Source: Komagataeibacter sp. FNDCF1
GTDB taxonomy: Bacteria; Pseudomonadota; Alphaproteobacteria; Acetobacterales; Acetobacteraceae
Length of the DNA stretch: 64,000 bases
Assembly (NCBI RefSeq): GCF_021295335.1
Contig: NZ_JAIWOT010000001.1
Location: 3,390,001-3,454,000, forward strand
Reading direction: 5' to 3'
Part shown: piece by piece, positions 1 to 10,338 of the stretch
Position numbering within the stretch: the first letter of the stretch is position 1
Layout of the letters: the number at the start of each line of letters is the position of its first letter
Position numbers and translations under genes: made by a program
The notes under the pieces: generated by a model
The model's database searches: none
Told to the model about the DNA's origin: nothing
What the model saw: only the letters and a program-made list of their open reading frames with translations

Positions 1-1172
<1,172 letters not shown>

Positions 1173-1280
1173 ATAGCCCCCTTGAAAGGGCAACACACAT
1201 GCACAGCAGTCATCCACTCTCAACACATGACAAAAAACACCAACCCATCCACATCCCCTCCCCATACCGGGGAGACTGGA

Positions 1281-1401
1281 TGACCTGGTGGCAATGGCGG
1301 GGAATGATCCACCCGATCCCATCCCGAACTCGGCCGTGAAATGCCCCAGCGCCCATGATACTGTGCCTCAAGGCACGGGAAAGTCGGTCGCCGCCAGGTC
1401 T
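1281..1401 (+). rRNA. rrf: 5S ribosomal RNA
   Basis: The terminal helix is visible as GACCTGG (from 1282) paired with CCAGGTC (to 1400). Between them lie conserved 5S segments, including gatcccatcccgaactcgg (about 1315-1333) and the loop E/helix IV region ending cgggaaagtcggtcgccgcc. The pairing extends outside the mature ends (gactgga with tccagtc), as expected of a precursor stem that RNases trim. It lies about 110 bases after the 23S end. The exact mature ends are uncertain by a few bases. Confidence 0.95.
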
Positions 1402-1420
1402 TCCAGTCTCCCCAAACAAA

Positions 1421-1497
<77 letters not shown>

Positions 1498-1524
1498 AAA
1501 CTTATCCAATATCATCAGCATGTT

Positions 1525-1550
1525 AAGCCGTCCTCAAGGGCGGCTTTCTG
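1525..1550 (+). terminator. Rho-independent terminator of the rRNA operon
   Basis: The hairpin GCCGTCC-tcaa-GGGCGGC (one G-T wobble) is followed by a short, imperfect T-rich tail (tttctgcgttt). It lies 28 bases after the tRNA, where the rRNA transcript should end. Confidence 0.65.
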
Positions 1551-2271
1551 CGTTTGGGATATACGCGCAGGATGCAAAGAAATATTGATGTGCGGTTTTA
1601 TAACGACCTATCGCGCATGAGTTCGCTACCGGATCAACAACCTGTTCCCGCCCATACAACACTGGAAACTGCAGCATGGCGCAGGTCAGTCAGTTGGCAG
1701 CGCGTAATCGGCGGCGGTCTGACGGCCTGCTTTGAAGCTATATGGAATCCGCGTTGCAGAAGGGGCCAGCCCATCAGTGGCCGGACGGTCCGGCATGCGC
1801 CCGGGTAGAAAGCTTGGCTGATCGGCGCGCACCGTTTCCACCAGAGAACGAAAACACGCCCCCCAATCTGCCTGCCGATATATCTCATCCCCCAAGCTAT
1901 TGGCCGCTGCGATCAAACTCCGCTGGGTTTGCGAACAGGCGCATAAGCAACGCAAGGAGGAACCGGGTTTCGATCACTTTGAGGGATGATCATGGACATA
2001 CCTGTCCCGGCGCGTCCTGATGTTCATGATGACCCACGTCTTGTCCCGCTTCCAGCTACCTTACGGCAGCAGGGCAGAAAAAAAGTCACTGGCCTCCTTC
2101 CAGAGGCCAGTCTGCCAGCAATGCGACAGGCTATTTCTGATTACATCCTGCGATCACCCATCGGGAAGGCTGGCACTGTGGAAACTTTTTGTTCCAGCCT
2201 GCAAAACCGTATTTTGTCAGAGTAGTAATGGTCAGATGGAAATCCACGACTACTGCGCCGCATGGTGAAAC
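1551..2271. other. Intergenic stretch, no gene recognised
   Basis: There are about 720 bases between the rRNA operon and the minus-strand hydroxylase gene. Several short frames exist (for example 1986-2225 plus and 1686-1955 minus), but none has a convincing ribosome binding site or a family I recognise. The only clear structure is a minus-strand terminator hairpin at 2078-2109. Decayed coding sequence cannot be excluded. Confidence 0.5.
2078..2109 (-). terminator. Rho-independent terminator, minus strand
   Basis: Read on the minus strand, TGGCCTC-6 nt-GAGGCCA forms a 7-bp stem and is followed five bases later by seven T residues (the A-run at 2078-2084 of the plus strand). It lies about 160 bases beyond the stop of the minus-strand hydroxylase gene, which it could terminate. 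Confidence 0.6.
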
Positions 2272-2892
2272 TTATTTTGTCTTTGCGTCTGTTTTAAAAA
2301 TATTATCAATAAATATACCGGTAATGGCATAATTCGCGTTATGGTCTTTATAATGGTGTTTGATGTGATGGGCTTTTAATTTCTTCAGCCATTTTGATTT
2401 CATAGGAAATTGATGGCATGAATAATGCACGATATCATAGCCAATATACCCACATATGAAACCGGTGGCGGCAGCGCTTCCGTTCCCTTTTCCCATGAAC
2501 CAGACGCATCCGGCCCATATCAGTCCACCTAAAGGCAGGGATACGCTCAGGGGCATCAGATTGCGCAGTGGATGGTTCGGCTGCTCATGGTGATTGCCGT
2601 GAATGAGGAACACCATCGCTTTCACGAATACCGATGTCCCCTTCAGATGAAAGAGGAAGCGGTGCAGCAGGTACTCCGTCGGAAACCAGACAATCCAGCC
2701 GATCAGGAAACAGGCGGCAGAACCCGTTATCGAAGACGCATGGCGGAGCGCATAGAAAAGCGCGGCAAACACGATCACACCCCATATGGCCAGAAACATG
2801 GGGAAAGACAAAAGTGTCATGCGCTCAAAAACAGGATTTTTGAACAACCGGATCGGCATATTATCGGTTTCGTTCCTGCCTACCCGCCGCAT
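2272..2892 (-). CDS. Fatty acid hydroxylase / sterol desaturase family membrane protein
   Basis: A 206-residue membrane protein of the di-iron fatty acid hydroxylase superfamily. It would hydroxylate or desaturate a lipid in the inner membrane; the substrate is unknown. The histidine clusters that bind iron in this family are present in order: EYLLHRFLFH (about residue 73), HGNHHEQPNH (about 98), a YDIVHYSCHQ segment (about 153) and HHIKHHYKDH (about 174). Hydrophobic segments lie between them. The length is close to that of small bacterial 2-hydroxylase-like members. The ATG at 2892 has AAGGA about 10 bases upstream; an internal ATG at 2859 is the alternative. The gene stands alone, with a terminator about 160 bases downstream. 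In acetic acid bacteria a lipid hydroxylase could make 2-hydroxy fatty acids, but that is inference. Confidence 0.85.
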   Translation of the reverse strand: MRRVGRNETDNMPIRLFKNPVFERMTLLSFPMFLAIWGVIVFAALFYALRHASSITGSAACFLIGWIVWFPTEYLLHRFLFHLKGTSVFVKAMVFLIHGNHHEQPNHPLRNLMPLSVSLPLGGLIWAGCVWFMGKGNGSAAATGFICGYIGYDIVHYSCHQFPMKSKWLKKLKAHHIKHHYKDHNANYAITGIFIDNIFKTDAKTK

Positions 2893-3304
2893 GTAAGACG
2901 TCCTTGAAGTTGAATTGTGGTAATTGCACTGTGCCTTTTACTATTTGGCAGCTTTTATGAAGATGCCACATTTTCTATCATGAATCCTTGGCATAACCTA
3001 CCACACAGTTTGCATGCCCCTGAATTGAGACGTGGGCACGGCATTCTTAATACACGATTATCCGGAACGCTAGCCAAATGCCTCTGCCGGATTGCACTTG
3101 ACCCATGCTCCGCAGGGCGATGGTGCTGCCCATTCCGAAGGTCTGTCAGACCGGTGGAAAAAAAGATGGAGATGCATTAGGAACGGTTCCGAATATAGAG
3201 AGGAAACCGGATTGGCCTGCCCTAACCTGTTTCGTGCCCCGCCATTTCATGAAGTACGGCCGCCCCGCCTTGCCATACCATGCTTCCGGGCGGTTTCCTC
3301 CGCC
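2893..3304. other. Intergenic region between divergent genes
   Basis: This holds the promoters of the minus-strand hydroxylase and the plus-strand capsule genes. The reading frame of the KpsC-like gene is open back to 3092, but the translated text before about 3400 has no family resemblance and looks like chance read-through. No other gene is supported. Confidence 0.4.
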
Positions 3305-4945
3305 ATGGGTGACAGAACGGCCTGGCTGCAACACGCGGTCACGACCTGGCGGATAGGTGGGACTTTCTGGGCTCCGGCATGTCAATTGCATGGCTCATTT
3401 CCCGTTCTGGTGTGCGGTTCTGGTACGCAGGGTACAACATCCCGTGCCCTGATGCAGTTGCTTCAACACATGCTGCAAAAGTACAAGAATACCGATATTG
3501 TGCTCTTTCATCCTTCCAGGCATGGGCGGGTTGCAGCATTTGCGCGGCGACACAATATCCGCCATTTCTCCGCCCCGCTGGATCCGCATGTCCTGCTTGA
3601 CCACGTCGAACAGGTTCATGAAGTCGGCAACGGAGATCTCGGGGCGCTGGCAGCCCTGCGCGGGCTTAAGGTCCTGCGCCATTCATCGCAGGGACATGGC
3701 CGGCCGCTTCCGCTGGAGGGAGAGGCCGTGGCACGCGCACTGCTATCGGACTGGGTCTATGTCGACCCATTTGATAAAACTTTAACTGATATTCATAATA
3801 TAATAGAAATACTGACGCTATGGCGGCAGGTGATTGATGAAAACCGGCAGATCGGGGCATGTGTCGGCATGTCCCTGTGGAAACGGCGCAGGATTACGGA
3901 TTTTCTTGCAACCCCTCCAGCCGGTCTTCGTTTTGCACGCTCTGGCCGGCGGGCGCTGAAGCTGTGCCGGGGGGATGGATCAGCAATCGCAATGTGGGCC
4001 ACGCGCGTACCGCCCGGACTGGAAGAAAAGGCAAGCAGGGAAAATATTCCCCTATGGCGCGTGGAAGATGGATTTGTCCGGTCAGTTGGCCTGGGAAGCG
4101 GCCTGCAGGTCCCCGCATCCATTATTCTTGACAAGAAGGGGATATATTACGACCCCACCCAGCCCAGCGATCTTGAACATATCCTGGCAACGGCCCGCTT
4201 CGACCCGGCACTGCGTCAGCGGGCGCGTGCCCTACGGCATTATCTTGTCCACAAGGGAATTACAAAATATGGCAGGGCCGACCAGTCAGGCATGGCGGAA
4301 TGGAATAACGCGGGACGCCGTACCATCCTCGTGCCGGGTCAGGTGAGTGATGACCAGTCCGTACTGCGTGGTGGCGGCCGGATCCGTGGCAACCTTGAAC
4401 TGCTGATGGAGGTAAGATGCCATAATCCGGATGCTTTCATCATTTACAGGCCACATCCGGATGTTACATCAGGTCACCGTTCCGGGACATTGCGTGACGA
4501 GGACGTGCTGGCCTATGCCGACCATGTCAGTTATGGCGGTGCGATCACGGCGCTGATGGCACATGTGGACGAGATCCATACCCTGACATCCCTTGCCGGT
4601 TTCGAAGGTCTGTTGCGTGGGATCACGGTTGTCACCTATGGGGGGCCGTTCTATGCCGGCTGGGGCCTGACCCGGGACATGGGGGACGTGCCATGGGCCA
4701 GACGCGGACGCATGTTGCATATTGAGGAGCTTGTGGCAGGAGCCCTAATTCTTTACCCACGATACCTTGATCCACTGACTCGATTGCCCTGTGAGGCTGA
4801 AGTTCTTGTTAATCGTTTTGAAGAGCCGGCTTTGTGGCGTCCGACCCCGCTCATGCGCGCCAAGTTGGCGTATGGAAGGGTGAAGGTCATGGTATCGCAA
4901 CATATCCGTCGGGGTGAACGGACCTGCAGGAGCCGCAGTAAATAA
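3305..4945 (+). CDS. kpsC: KpsC-like capsular polysaccharide protein with shortened N-terminal module
   Basis: Resembles KpsC, the cytoplasmic Kdo-transferase that with KpsS builds the poly-Kdo linker of ABC-exported capsules. KpsC normally has two similar glycosyltransferase modules of about 300 residues. The C-terminal module looks complete, with LWRVEDGFVRSVGLGS and GIYYDPTQPSDLEH in its first half, IIYRPHPDVTSGHR and TSLAGFEGLLRG in its second half, and VVTYGGPFYAGWGL near the end. Upstream only the second half of the first module is seen (DIVLFHPSRHG, then a GDLGALAALRG segment), followed by the linker. Start is uncertain: the frame is open from 3092, no good ribosome site is seen, and 3305 is a guess. 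It ends 2 bases before the KpsS-like gene, so they are co-transcribed. The product may use one active module; see findings. Confidence 0.7.
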   Translation: MGDRTAWLQHAVTTWRIGGTFWAPACQLHGSFPVLVCGSGTQGTTSRALMQLLQHMLQKYKNTDIVLFHPSRHGRVAAFARRHNIRHFSAPLDPHVLLDHVEQVHEVGNGDLGALAALRGLKVLRHSSQGHGRPLPLEGEAVARALLSDWVYVDPFDKTLTDIHNIIEILTLWRQVIDENRQIGACVGMSLWKRRRITDFLATPPAGLRFARSGRRALKLCRGDGSAIAMWATRVPPGLEEKASRENIPLWRVEDGFVRSVGLGSGLQVPASIILDKKGIYYDPTQPSDLEHILATARFDPALRQRARALRHYLVHKGITKYGRADQSGMAEWNNAGRRTILVPGQVSDDQSVLRGGGRIRGNLELLMEVRCHNPDAFIIYRPHPDVTSGHRSGTLRDEDVLAYADHVSYGGAITALMAHVDEIHTLTSLAGFEGLLRGITVVTYGGPFYAGWGLTRDMGDVPWARRGRMLHIEELVAGALILYPRYLDPLTRLPCEAEVLVNRFEEPALWRPTPLMRAKLAYGRVKVMVSQHIRRGERTCRSRSK

Positions 4946-4947
4946 TC

Positions 4948-6243
4948 ATGGTACAAAACATGCAGGTACCTGCGCGGGAATCCCGCAAATTCCTTCTGTT
5001 CCAAGGATTGATGGGGCCTTTTTTCCGCCGGGTGGGCATTGCCCTGCGCAAGGCCGGATATGAAGTCTACAAGATCAACTTCAACGGGGGGGACCAGCTT
5101 TTCTGGCGCCTGCCCAACGGGTTGAATTTCACAGGCTCCAGTGCACAGTGGCCCGATTTCGTGCGCAAGGTCATTCGTGACCACGGCATTACGGATGTCA
5201 TGCTGTTTGGTGACTGCCGGCCGCTGCATCGCGTGGCCATCAGCATCTGCCATGAAATGCAGGTCCGGGTCTATGTGTTCGAAGAAGGGTATATCCGCCC
5301 CGACTGGGTCACGCTGGAACTGGATGGCGTCAATGGCTATTCCCAGCTGCCCCGTGATCCGGAATGGTATGTGGAACGCGCGGCCCAGCTGCCGCCGCTT
5401 GCGCCGCATGTGCGCGTGCCGTCTTCCTTCCGGCGGCGGGCGCTGGAGGCTGTTGCCTATAACGCGGCGGATATCCTGACACGGTGGTATTTCAGCCACT
5501 GGAATGATTACCGTCCCTGGCATCCGTGGATAGAGGGGATAGGCTGGCTCAGGCGCCTTAAAAACCGTGAGGCCGCCGAGGACAGGACCAGAGCCACGAT
5601 GGCCGAGGTCAGGGACAGGGCGCTGCCCTACATGCTTTTCCCGCTCCAGCTTGATGCGGATGCGCAGATCCGGCTGCACTCCGAATTCAAGGGCAACGAG
5701 GGGGCGATCGATTACGTACTCCAGTCCTTTGCCCGGCATGCGCCGCCTGACCTGTACCTGCTGGTAAAAGAGCATCCACTGGACAATGGCGTAAAGGACT
5801 GGCGCAAGCTGGTCATGCGCATTGCCCGGAAATATGGGGTCCAGGAACGGGTCCGGTATCTGGAATGCGGGGATATCGCCCTGCTGGTCAGGGAGGCGCG
5901 CGGGGTCGTGACCATCAACAGCACGACAGGTACCCTTGCCCTTGCATCCGGTGTGCCGGTCATTACGCTGGGGCAGGCGATTTACGACATTCCGGGAATT
6001 ACCTATCAGAAGAATCTGAATGATTTCTGGTGCAATCCGCCGCCACCGGATGAAAAGATCTTCAATGCATTCCGCAGGGTGCTGATCGACCGCTGCCTGA
6101 TTGAAGGCGGCTTTTTCTCGGAAGAAGGGCTGAGCCTGCTGGTGCGGGGCACGTTAAACCGTATCCAGTCCCCGGCACGTTCGAAGGATGGAGCGAGCTT
6201 TGTCACGTCGCAGCTGGAACGCCTGCAGGCCGTAAAGCGGTAA
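4948..6243 (+). CDS. kpsS: KpsS-like capsule polysaccharide Kdo-transferase
   Basis: 431 residues matching the KpsS family, cytoplasmic enzymes that add the first Kdo to phosphatidylglycerol at the start of the capsule linker. Family signatures: LLFQGLMGPFFRRVG at about residue 17, KINFNGGDQLFW around 44, VYVFEEGYIRPDWVTLE around 111, and a C-terminal KEHPLDNGVKDW (about 275) followed by VVTINSTTGTLAL (about 320). The ATG lies 2 bases after the KpsC-like stop. The ribosome site lies inside that upstream gene (gcaggagccgc, 4925-4935). No kpsMTED-type ABC exporter genes are in the window, so the export partner must be elsewhere or absent. The downstream glycosyltransferase follows after 42 bases and probably belongs to the same unit. 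Confidence 0.85.
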   Translation: MVQNMQVPARESRKFLLFQGLMGPFFRRVGIALRKAGYEVYKINFNGGDQLFWRLPNGLNFTGSSAQWPDFVRKVIRDHGITDVMLFGDCRPLHRVAISICHEMQVRVYVFEEGYIRPDWVTLELDGVNGYSQLPRDPEWYVERAAQLPPLAPHVRVPSSFRRRALEAVAYNAADILTRWYFSHWNDYRPWHPWIEGIGWLRRLKNREAAEDRTRATMAEVRDRALPYMLFPLQLDADAQIRLHSEFKGNEGAIDYVLQSFARHAPPDLYLLVKEHPLDNGVKDWRKLVMRIARKYGVQERVRYLECGDIALLVREARGVVTINSTTGTLALASGVPVITLGQAIYDIPGITYQKNLNDFWCNPPPPDEKIFNAFRRVLIDRCLIEGGFFSEEGLSLLVRGTLNRIQSPARSKDGASFVTSQLERLQAVKR

Positions 6244-6285
6244 GCAGCCCCGCCTCCCTTGAAATGTAACAGGAACGTCTGCCGC

Positions 6286-7533
6286 ATGTCCCCGCGTATC
6301 TTCATGGATCTGTCACGTCTGGTTGCGCGGGCGGGGGTACCTGTTCCTACGGGCATAGACCGGGTCGAGTATGAATATGCCCGGTATCTTCTGGCGCATG
6401 CGGCGCATCGGACCACTTTCGTTGTTTTCCATCCGGCAGGCCGGATCGGTGAAATTCCGTTTGAAGAGGCGCAGGATTTCATCACACGTACAGGTCAGGC
6501 ATGGGAGGGGGCGGGGGGGCTCTCGTCCAGCCTGCGCTGGCAGGGGCGGCGCATGACATGGCAGGCGCTGAAGGCGGCGGATGCCGGGGCAAGCCCGTCC
6601 TCGCCCGGGATGTACCTGAATGTGTCGCACCATCATCTGACCCGCCCCCGGGCCATCGGGAATTTTCTGCATCGCTATGGTGTCGTTTTCATCTCCATGG
6701 TGCATGATCTCATCCCCATAGAATTCCCGGAATATGGGCGACCGGGGGAAAAGGAAAAGCATCTACTCAGGATGCGTACGGTCGCGCGACTGGGTGGCGG
6801 TGTCATTGTGCCTTCGCATGCGGTTGGCCGCTCCCTTGCGCCCTATCTGCAGCATCGCCCGGCCAGCGCGCATGTGGCGGTTGTGCCCCATGGCGTGCAT
6901 CTGGGTGAGACCGTTCCTGAACGGAGTGTTTTCCAGAAGGACCTGATGCAGCGCGGGCGGCCGTATTTTGTCTGTCTGGGCACCATAGAGCCGCGCAAGA
7001 ATCACCTTCTCCTGCTTCATGCCTGGCGCACAATGGCTGAGGACATGGGCTCGGATGTGCCCCAGCTGGTCATTGTGGGCAAGCGTGGGTGGGAAAATGA
7101 AAATGTGGTCGACATGCTGGAGCGGTGTCCGGCCCTGCGCGATTGCGTGCATGAATGCCAGGGACTGACCGACCCCGAAGTGGCCGCACTGCTGCAGGAT
7201 GCAGCCGCCCTTCTGTTCCCGTCCTTCAGCGAAGGCTTCGGCCTGCCGCTGGCCGAGGCGCTGGTGCTGGATGTGCCGGTCATATGCAGTGACATTCCGG
7301 TTTTTCACGAATTTGCCGGTAGTGACGTATCCTATATCGATCCCACCGATGGTCCGGCATGGGAACGCGCCATCCGTGCGGTCTGTAAGGGCAATGTCCC
7401 GGCGGGCGATGGTCACTTCCGGGCACCCGATCTGTTCCAGTGGCCTGAACAGGTCTGCAAGGGATTGCGGGCAGCGGATGACATGATTGAAAACTACGCG
7501 CTTTCCGGTCTGATGCCTGGGTGGAAGACCTGA
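6286..7533 (+). CDS. GT4-family glycosyltransferase
   Basis: A 415-residue retaining GT-B glycosyltransferase. The N-terminal part has the VPTGIDRVEYEYARYL segment (about residue 19) seen in capsule-cluster members. The nucleotide-sugar domain shows GTIEPRKNHLLLLHAW (about 235) and the family signature FPSFSEGFGLPLAEAL (about 312), whose EX7E motif contacts the sugar nucleotide. ATG 6286 is preferred over an upstream TTG at 6259 because AGGA lies 12 bases before it and the extra nine residues match nothing. It follows kpsS by 42 bases and is the last gene before a long AT-rich gap. It probably adds a sugar to the capsule made with the two upstream genes; donor and acceptor are unknown. Confidence 0.88.
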   Translation: MSPRIFMDLSRLVARAGVPVPTGIDRVEYEYARYLLAHAAHRTTFVVFHPAGRIGEIPFEEAQDFITRTGQAWEGAGGLSSSLRWQGRRMTWQALKAADAGASPSSPGMYLNVSHHHLTRPRAIGNFLHRYGVVFISMVHDLIPIEFPEYGRPGEKEKHLLRMRTVARLGGGVIVPSHAVGRSLAPYLQHRPASAHVAVVPHGVHLGETVPERSVFQKDLMQRGRPYFVCLGTIEPRKNHLLLLHAWRTMAEDMGSDVPQLVIVGKRGWENENVVDMLERCPALRDCVHECQGLTDPEVAALLQDAAALLFPSFSEGFGLPLAEALVLDVPVICSDIPVFHEFAGSDVSYIDPTDGPAWERAIRAVCKGNVPAGDGHFRAPDLFQWPEQVCKGLRAADDMIENYALSGLMPGWKT

Positions 7534-8217
7534 TTGTATTCAGCACATCCAAATAAAAATACCAATCTGGGGCTGGTCGCAATATCAAGGCTGAGTCTTT
7601 AGTGAAACAGGAATATATTCCGTAAATTGTTACGATTTAGACATAAAATTATTTTTTGGAAATGATGAGGCATCAGGCAGGTATATGAAAGCAGCATCAT
7701 GGTCACGATTATAAATAAAAAATACATAATCAATAAGATTAAATAAAAATAAACATCAATAACGTAAAAAAATAATTTCGCAAAAATAATAATTATTTAT
7801 TTATAAATAAACTAAATTACCTAAAATATATTACCTGAAATAATGAATTATTTATGAAATATGTATGCAGGACTATAAATCTATTTCATATAACCTGATC
7901 TCAATAACCAGATTGCAGCATGAAAAATGCATTAATCGGGCGGACTTTCTTTCTTGACAAGCTGTTGAGGGAAAATTAACACTTCGTCGCTCATTCGCAG
8001 CATTAAGGCAATAAAGTGGCGTAATTGCGCTGAAATTATGTGGAAAGCAGGTCGGGCAAGCGGCTGTATGCTGACCTGGCGGGTTTGTGCGCCCGCTTAT
8101 TCGCAATGCCGTTGTCCGGGGATTTCAGTCGTTTCGTGCGCGCTTTCTGTCACGTGGATTTGTGACCCCGCACCGAACGGACGTCCAATTTTTTTTGAGG
8201 TGTAGGCGTAGCTGACG
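7534..8217. promoter_or_regulatory. AT-rich intergenic island upstream of the type II cellulose operon
   Basis: 684 bases without a credible gene. About 7620-7880 is extremely A+T rich: 7741-7860 has only about 15 G/C in 120 bases, against a GC-rich background. A perfect 16-bp palindrome TTTATTTATAAATAAA lies at 7796-7811. A possible -35 TTGACA is at 7954-7959, with a weak -10 candidate about 17 bases on (TAACAC). This is the likely promoter and regulatory region of bcsAB. AT-rich DNA of this kind is often bound by H-NS/MucR/Ros-type silencers, which is inference here. Confidence 0.45.
7796..7811. repeat. Perfect 16-bp AT palindrome
   Basis: TTTATTTATAAATAAA is its own reverse complement. 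It sits in the middle of the AT-rich island about 400 bases before the cellulose synthase start. It could be a protein-binding site or simply a by-product of base composition. Confidence 0.5.
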
Positions 8218-10338
8218 GTGAGTATGGCGAAGTTGATGGCGGCGCGGATTGCCGAATTCATGGAACGAGCCGGTGCCGGCCGGGTGCCGTCATGGGTGCC
8301 CATCGTCACGGGCGTCGCCATGATGGGGTTCGTGGCTTCGGTGGCCCTGCTGCCGGACGTGCAGGGGCTGATTTCAATCGGCACCGTAACGCTTCTGCTT
8401 GTGCTCAACCGCATCAAGGGGCGCGGCATCACCATTTTCCTCATGATGCTGTCGCTGCTGGTCTCCATGCGCTACGTCGTATGGCGGCTGACCTCGACGC
8501 TGGAATTCCACGGGTGGATACAGTCCGTCCTGTCGGTCATGCTTCTGCTGGCCGAGGTCTATGCCCTTGTTACCCTGTGCCTGAGTTATTTCCAGATGGC
8601 ATGGCCACTCCGGCGCAAGGAGCATCCCCTGCCCGAGGACACCTCCACCTGGCCGGAAGTGGATATCTATGTCCCTTCCTATAATGAAGAACTGTCCCTT
8701 GTCCGCTCAACCGTGCTGGGCGCGCTGGAACTGGACTGGCCGGAAGACAAGCTCAATGTCTACATCCTTGATGACGGACGACGGGTGGCCTTCCGTGACT
8801 TCGCACTGGAGGCGGGGGCCGGCTATATCATCCGCGCGCAGAACAACCACGCGAAAGCAGGCAACCTCAATCACGCGCTGCAGATAACCGACGGCAAGTT
8901 CGCCGTCATCTTCGACTGTGACCATGTGCCCACCCGCGGCTTCCTGAAAAGGACCATCGGCTGGATGGTGGCCGATCCCAAGCTTGCCCTGCTCCAGACC
9001 CCGCACCATTTCTACGCGCCCGATCCCTTTCAGCGGAATCTGGTCTCGGGTGCGCATGTTCCTCCCGAGGGGAACATGTTCTACGGCCTGGTGCAGGATG
9101 GCAATGATTTCTGGGATGCCACCTTCTTCTGTGGCTCATGCGCGGTGATCCGCCGGTCTGCCGTGCTGGGCATTGGTGGTTTCGCAACCGAAACCGTGAC
9201 GGAAGACGCGCATACCGCGCTCAAGATGCAGCGCAGGGGCTGGCGTACCGCCTACCTGCGTGAACCGCTGGCAGGGGGGCTGGCAACCGAGCGGCTGATC
9301 CTGCATATCGGCCAGCGCGTGCGCTGGGCGCGTGGCATGCTGCAGATCATGCGGCTGGACAATCCCCTGCTGGGGCACGGACTGCGGTGGGAGCAGCGGC
9401 TTTGCTACCTGTCGGCCATGTCGCACTTCCTGTTCGCCATCCCGCGCGTGACGTTCCTGATCTCGCCGCTGGCATACCTGTTCCTGGGGCAGAACATCAT
9501 TGCGGCCTCACCGCTGGCGATCAGTGTGTACGCGCTGCCGCACATCTTCCATTCCATCCTGACCCTGTCGCGTATCGAGAGCCGCTGGCGGTACTCGTTC
9601 TGGAGCGAGATCTACGAGACATCACTTGCGCTGTTCCTGATCAGGATCACCATCGTGACGCTCCTGCAGCCCCACAAGGGCACGTTCAACGTGACGGACA
9701 AGGGCGGCCTGCTGGAAAAAAGCTATTTCGACCTGCATGCCGTCTATCCCAACATCATCCTTGCCCTCGTTCTGTTCGTGGCACTGGTGCGGGGCCTGTT
9801 TGGCATCATATGGCAGTTCCACGACAGGCTGGCGCTGCAGTCCTTCGTGCTCAATACCCTGTGGGTGGTCATAAGCCTCATCATTGTCCTGGCCTCCATC
9901 GCGGTGGGGCGTGAAACGCGCCAGACGCGTACCGCGCCCCGCATTGACGTGGCCCTGCCGGTCAGGATTACCGACGGGGCAGGCCGTAGCTTCGCCGCGC
10001 ATACGCGCGATATCTCGCTTGGCGGGGTGGGGGTTGACCTTCACTGGCCTGCGGACGTGGCGCAGCCGGACGAAGTAATGGTGGAATACAAAAACGAGCG
10101 GGACGGAATTCATGCCACCGTACCTGCAAGGGTCCTGTCCATGGGCGAACGCTCCATGCGCCTGCAATGGGTGTTGCGCAATCTGGAAGACGAAAGCCAG
10201 GTCGTTGACATGGTTTTCGGCCGGAGTGATGCGTGGGCGAACTGGGCCGATTTCCCGCCTGACCGGCCGCTGCGCAGCATTGCCATGGTGTTCAGGAGCA
10301 TTGGCGGCCTCTTTAATACCAAGGGCTATTGTCTCTGA
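8218..10338 (+). CDS. bcsA: Type II cellulose synthase, BcsA half of a split bcsAB gene
   Basis: Inner-membrane processive GT2 that polymerises UDP-glucose into beta-1,4-glucan. After N-terminal membrane helices come the catalytic motifs: LDDGRR (about residue 184), DCDHVP (about 232), FFCGSC (about 302), TEDAHT (about 328) and QRVRW (about 366). More membrane helices follow, then a c-di-GMP-binding PilZ domain with RQTRTAPR (about 566) and DISLGG (about 597). The C terminus is abnormal: natural residues stop at GGLF and the last eight codons (NTKGYCL and stop) read mostly into an IS630-type insertion. In Komagataeibacter type II operons BcsA and BcsB are one polypeptide. Removing the insertion and one TAA copy joins this frame to the BcsB frame with a lysine codon, giving about 1523 residues. 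GTG 8218 is used; ATG 8224 is possible. The A half itself looks complete and may still work. Confidence 0.93.
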   Translation: MSMAKLMAARIAEFMERAGAGRVPSWVPIVTGVAMMGFVASVALLPDVQGLISIGTVTLLLVLNRIKGRGITIFLMMLSLLVSMRYVVWRLTSTLEFHGWIQSVLSVMLLLAEVYALVTLCLSYFQMAWPLRRKEHPLPEDTSTWPEVDIYVPSYNEELSLVRSTVLGALELDWPEDKLNVYILDDGRRVAFRDFALEAGAGYIIRAQNNHAKAGNLNHALQITDGKFAVIFDCDHVPTRGFLKRTIGWMVADPKLALLQTPHHFYAPDPFQRNLVSGAHVPPEGNMFYGLVQDGNDFWDATFFCGSCAVIRRSAVLGIGGFATETVTEDAHTALKMQRRGWRTAYLREPLAGGLATERLILHIGQRVRWARGMLQIMRLDNPLLGHGLRWEQRLCYLSAMSHFLFAIPRVTFLISPLAYLFLGQNIIAASPLAISVYALPHIFHSILTLSRIESRWRYSFWSEIYETSLALFLIRITIVTLLQPHKGTFNVTDKGGLLEKSYFDLHAVYPNIILALVLFVALVRGLFGIIWQFHDRLALQSFVLNTLWVVISLIIVLASIAVGRETRQTRTAPRIDVALPVRITDGAGRSFAAHTRDISLGGVGVDLHWPADVAQPDEVMVEYKNERDGIHATVPARVLSMGERSMRLQWVLRNLEDESQVVDMVFGRSDAWANWADFPPDRPLRSIAMVFRSIGGLFNTKGYCL
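10314..10316 (+). repeat. Target-site copy TAA, left of the IS630-type element
   Basis: TAA at 10314-10316 is repeated at 11479-11481. Removing the element plus one copy restores an uninterrupted bcsAB frame. IS630 elements classically duplicate only TA. With a TA reading the element ends differ by one base, but the rejoined sequence is the same. Confidence 0.65.

Noticed and set aside
1986-2225. Small frame in the post-rRNA gap
   Set aside because: 79 residues with no family resemblance and a terminator hairpin inside its 3' half; coding is not supported.
4753-5775. 340-codon minus-strand frame antisense to kpsS
   Set aside because: KpsS motifs are on the plus strand; the minus frame has no recognisable domain.
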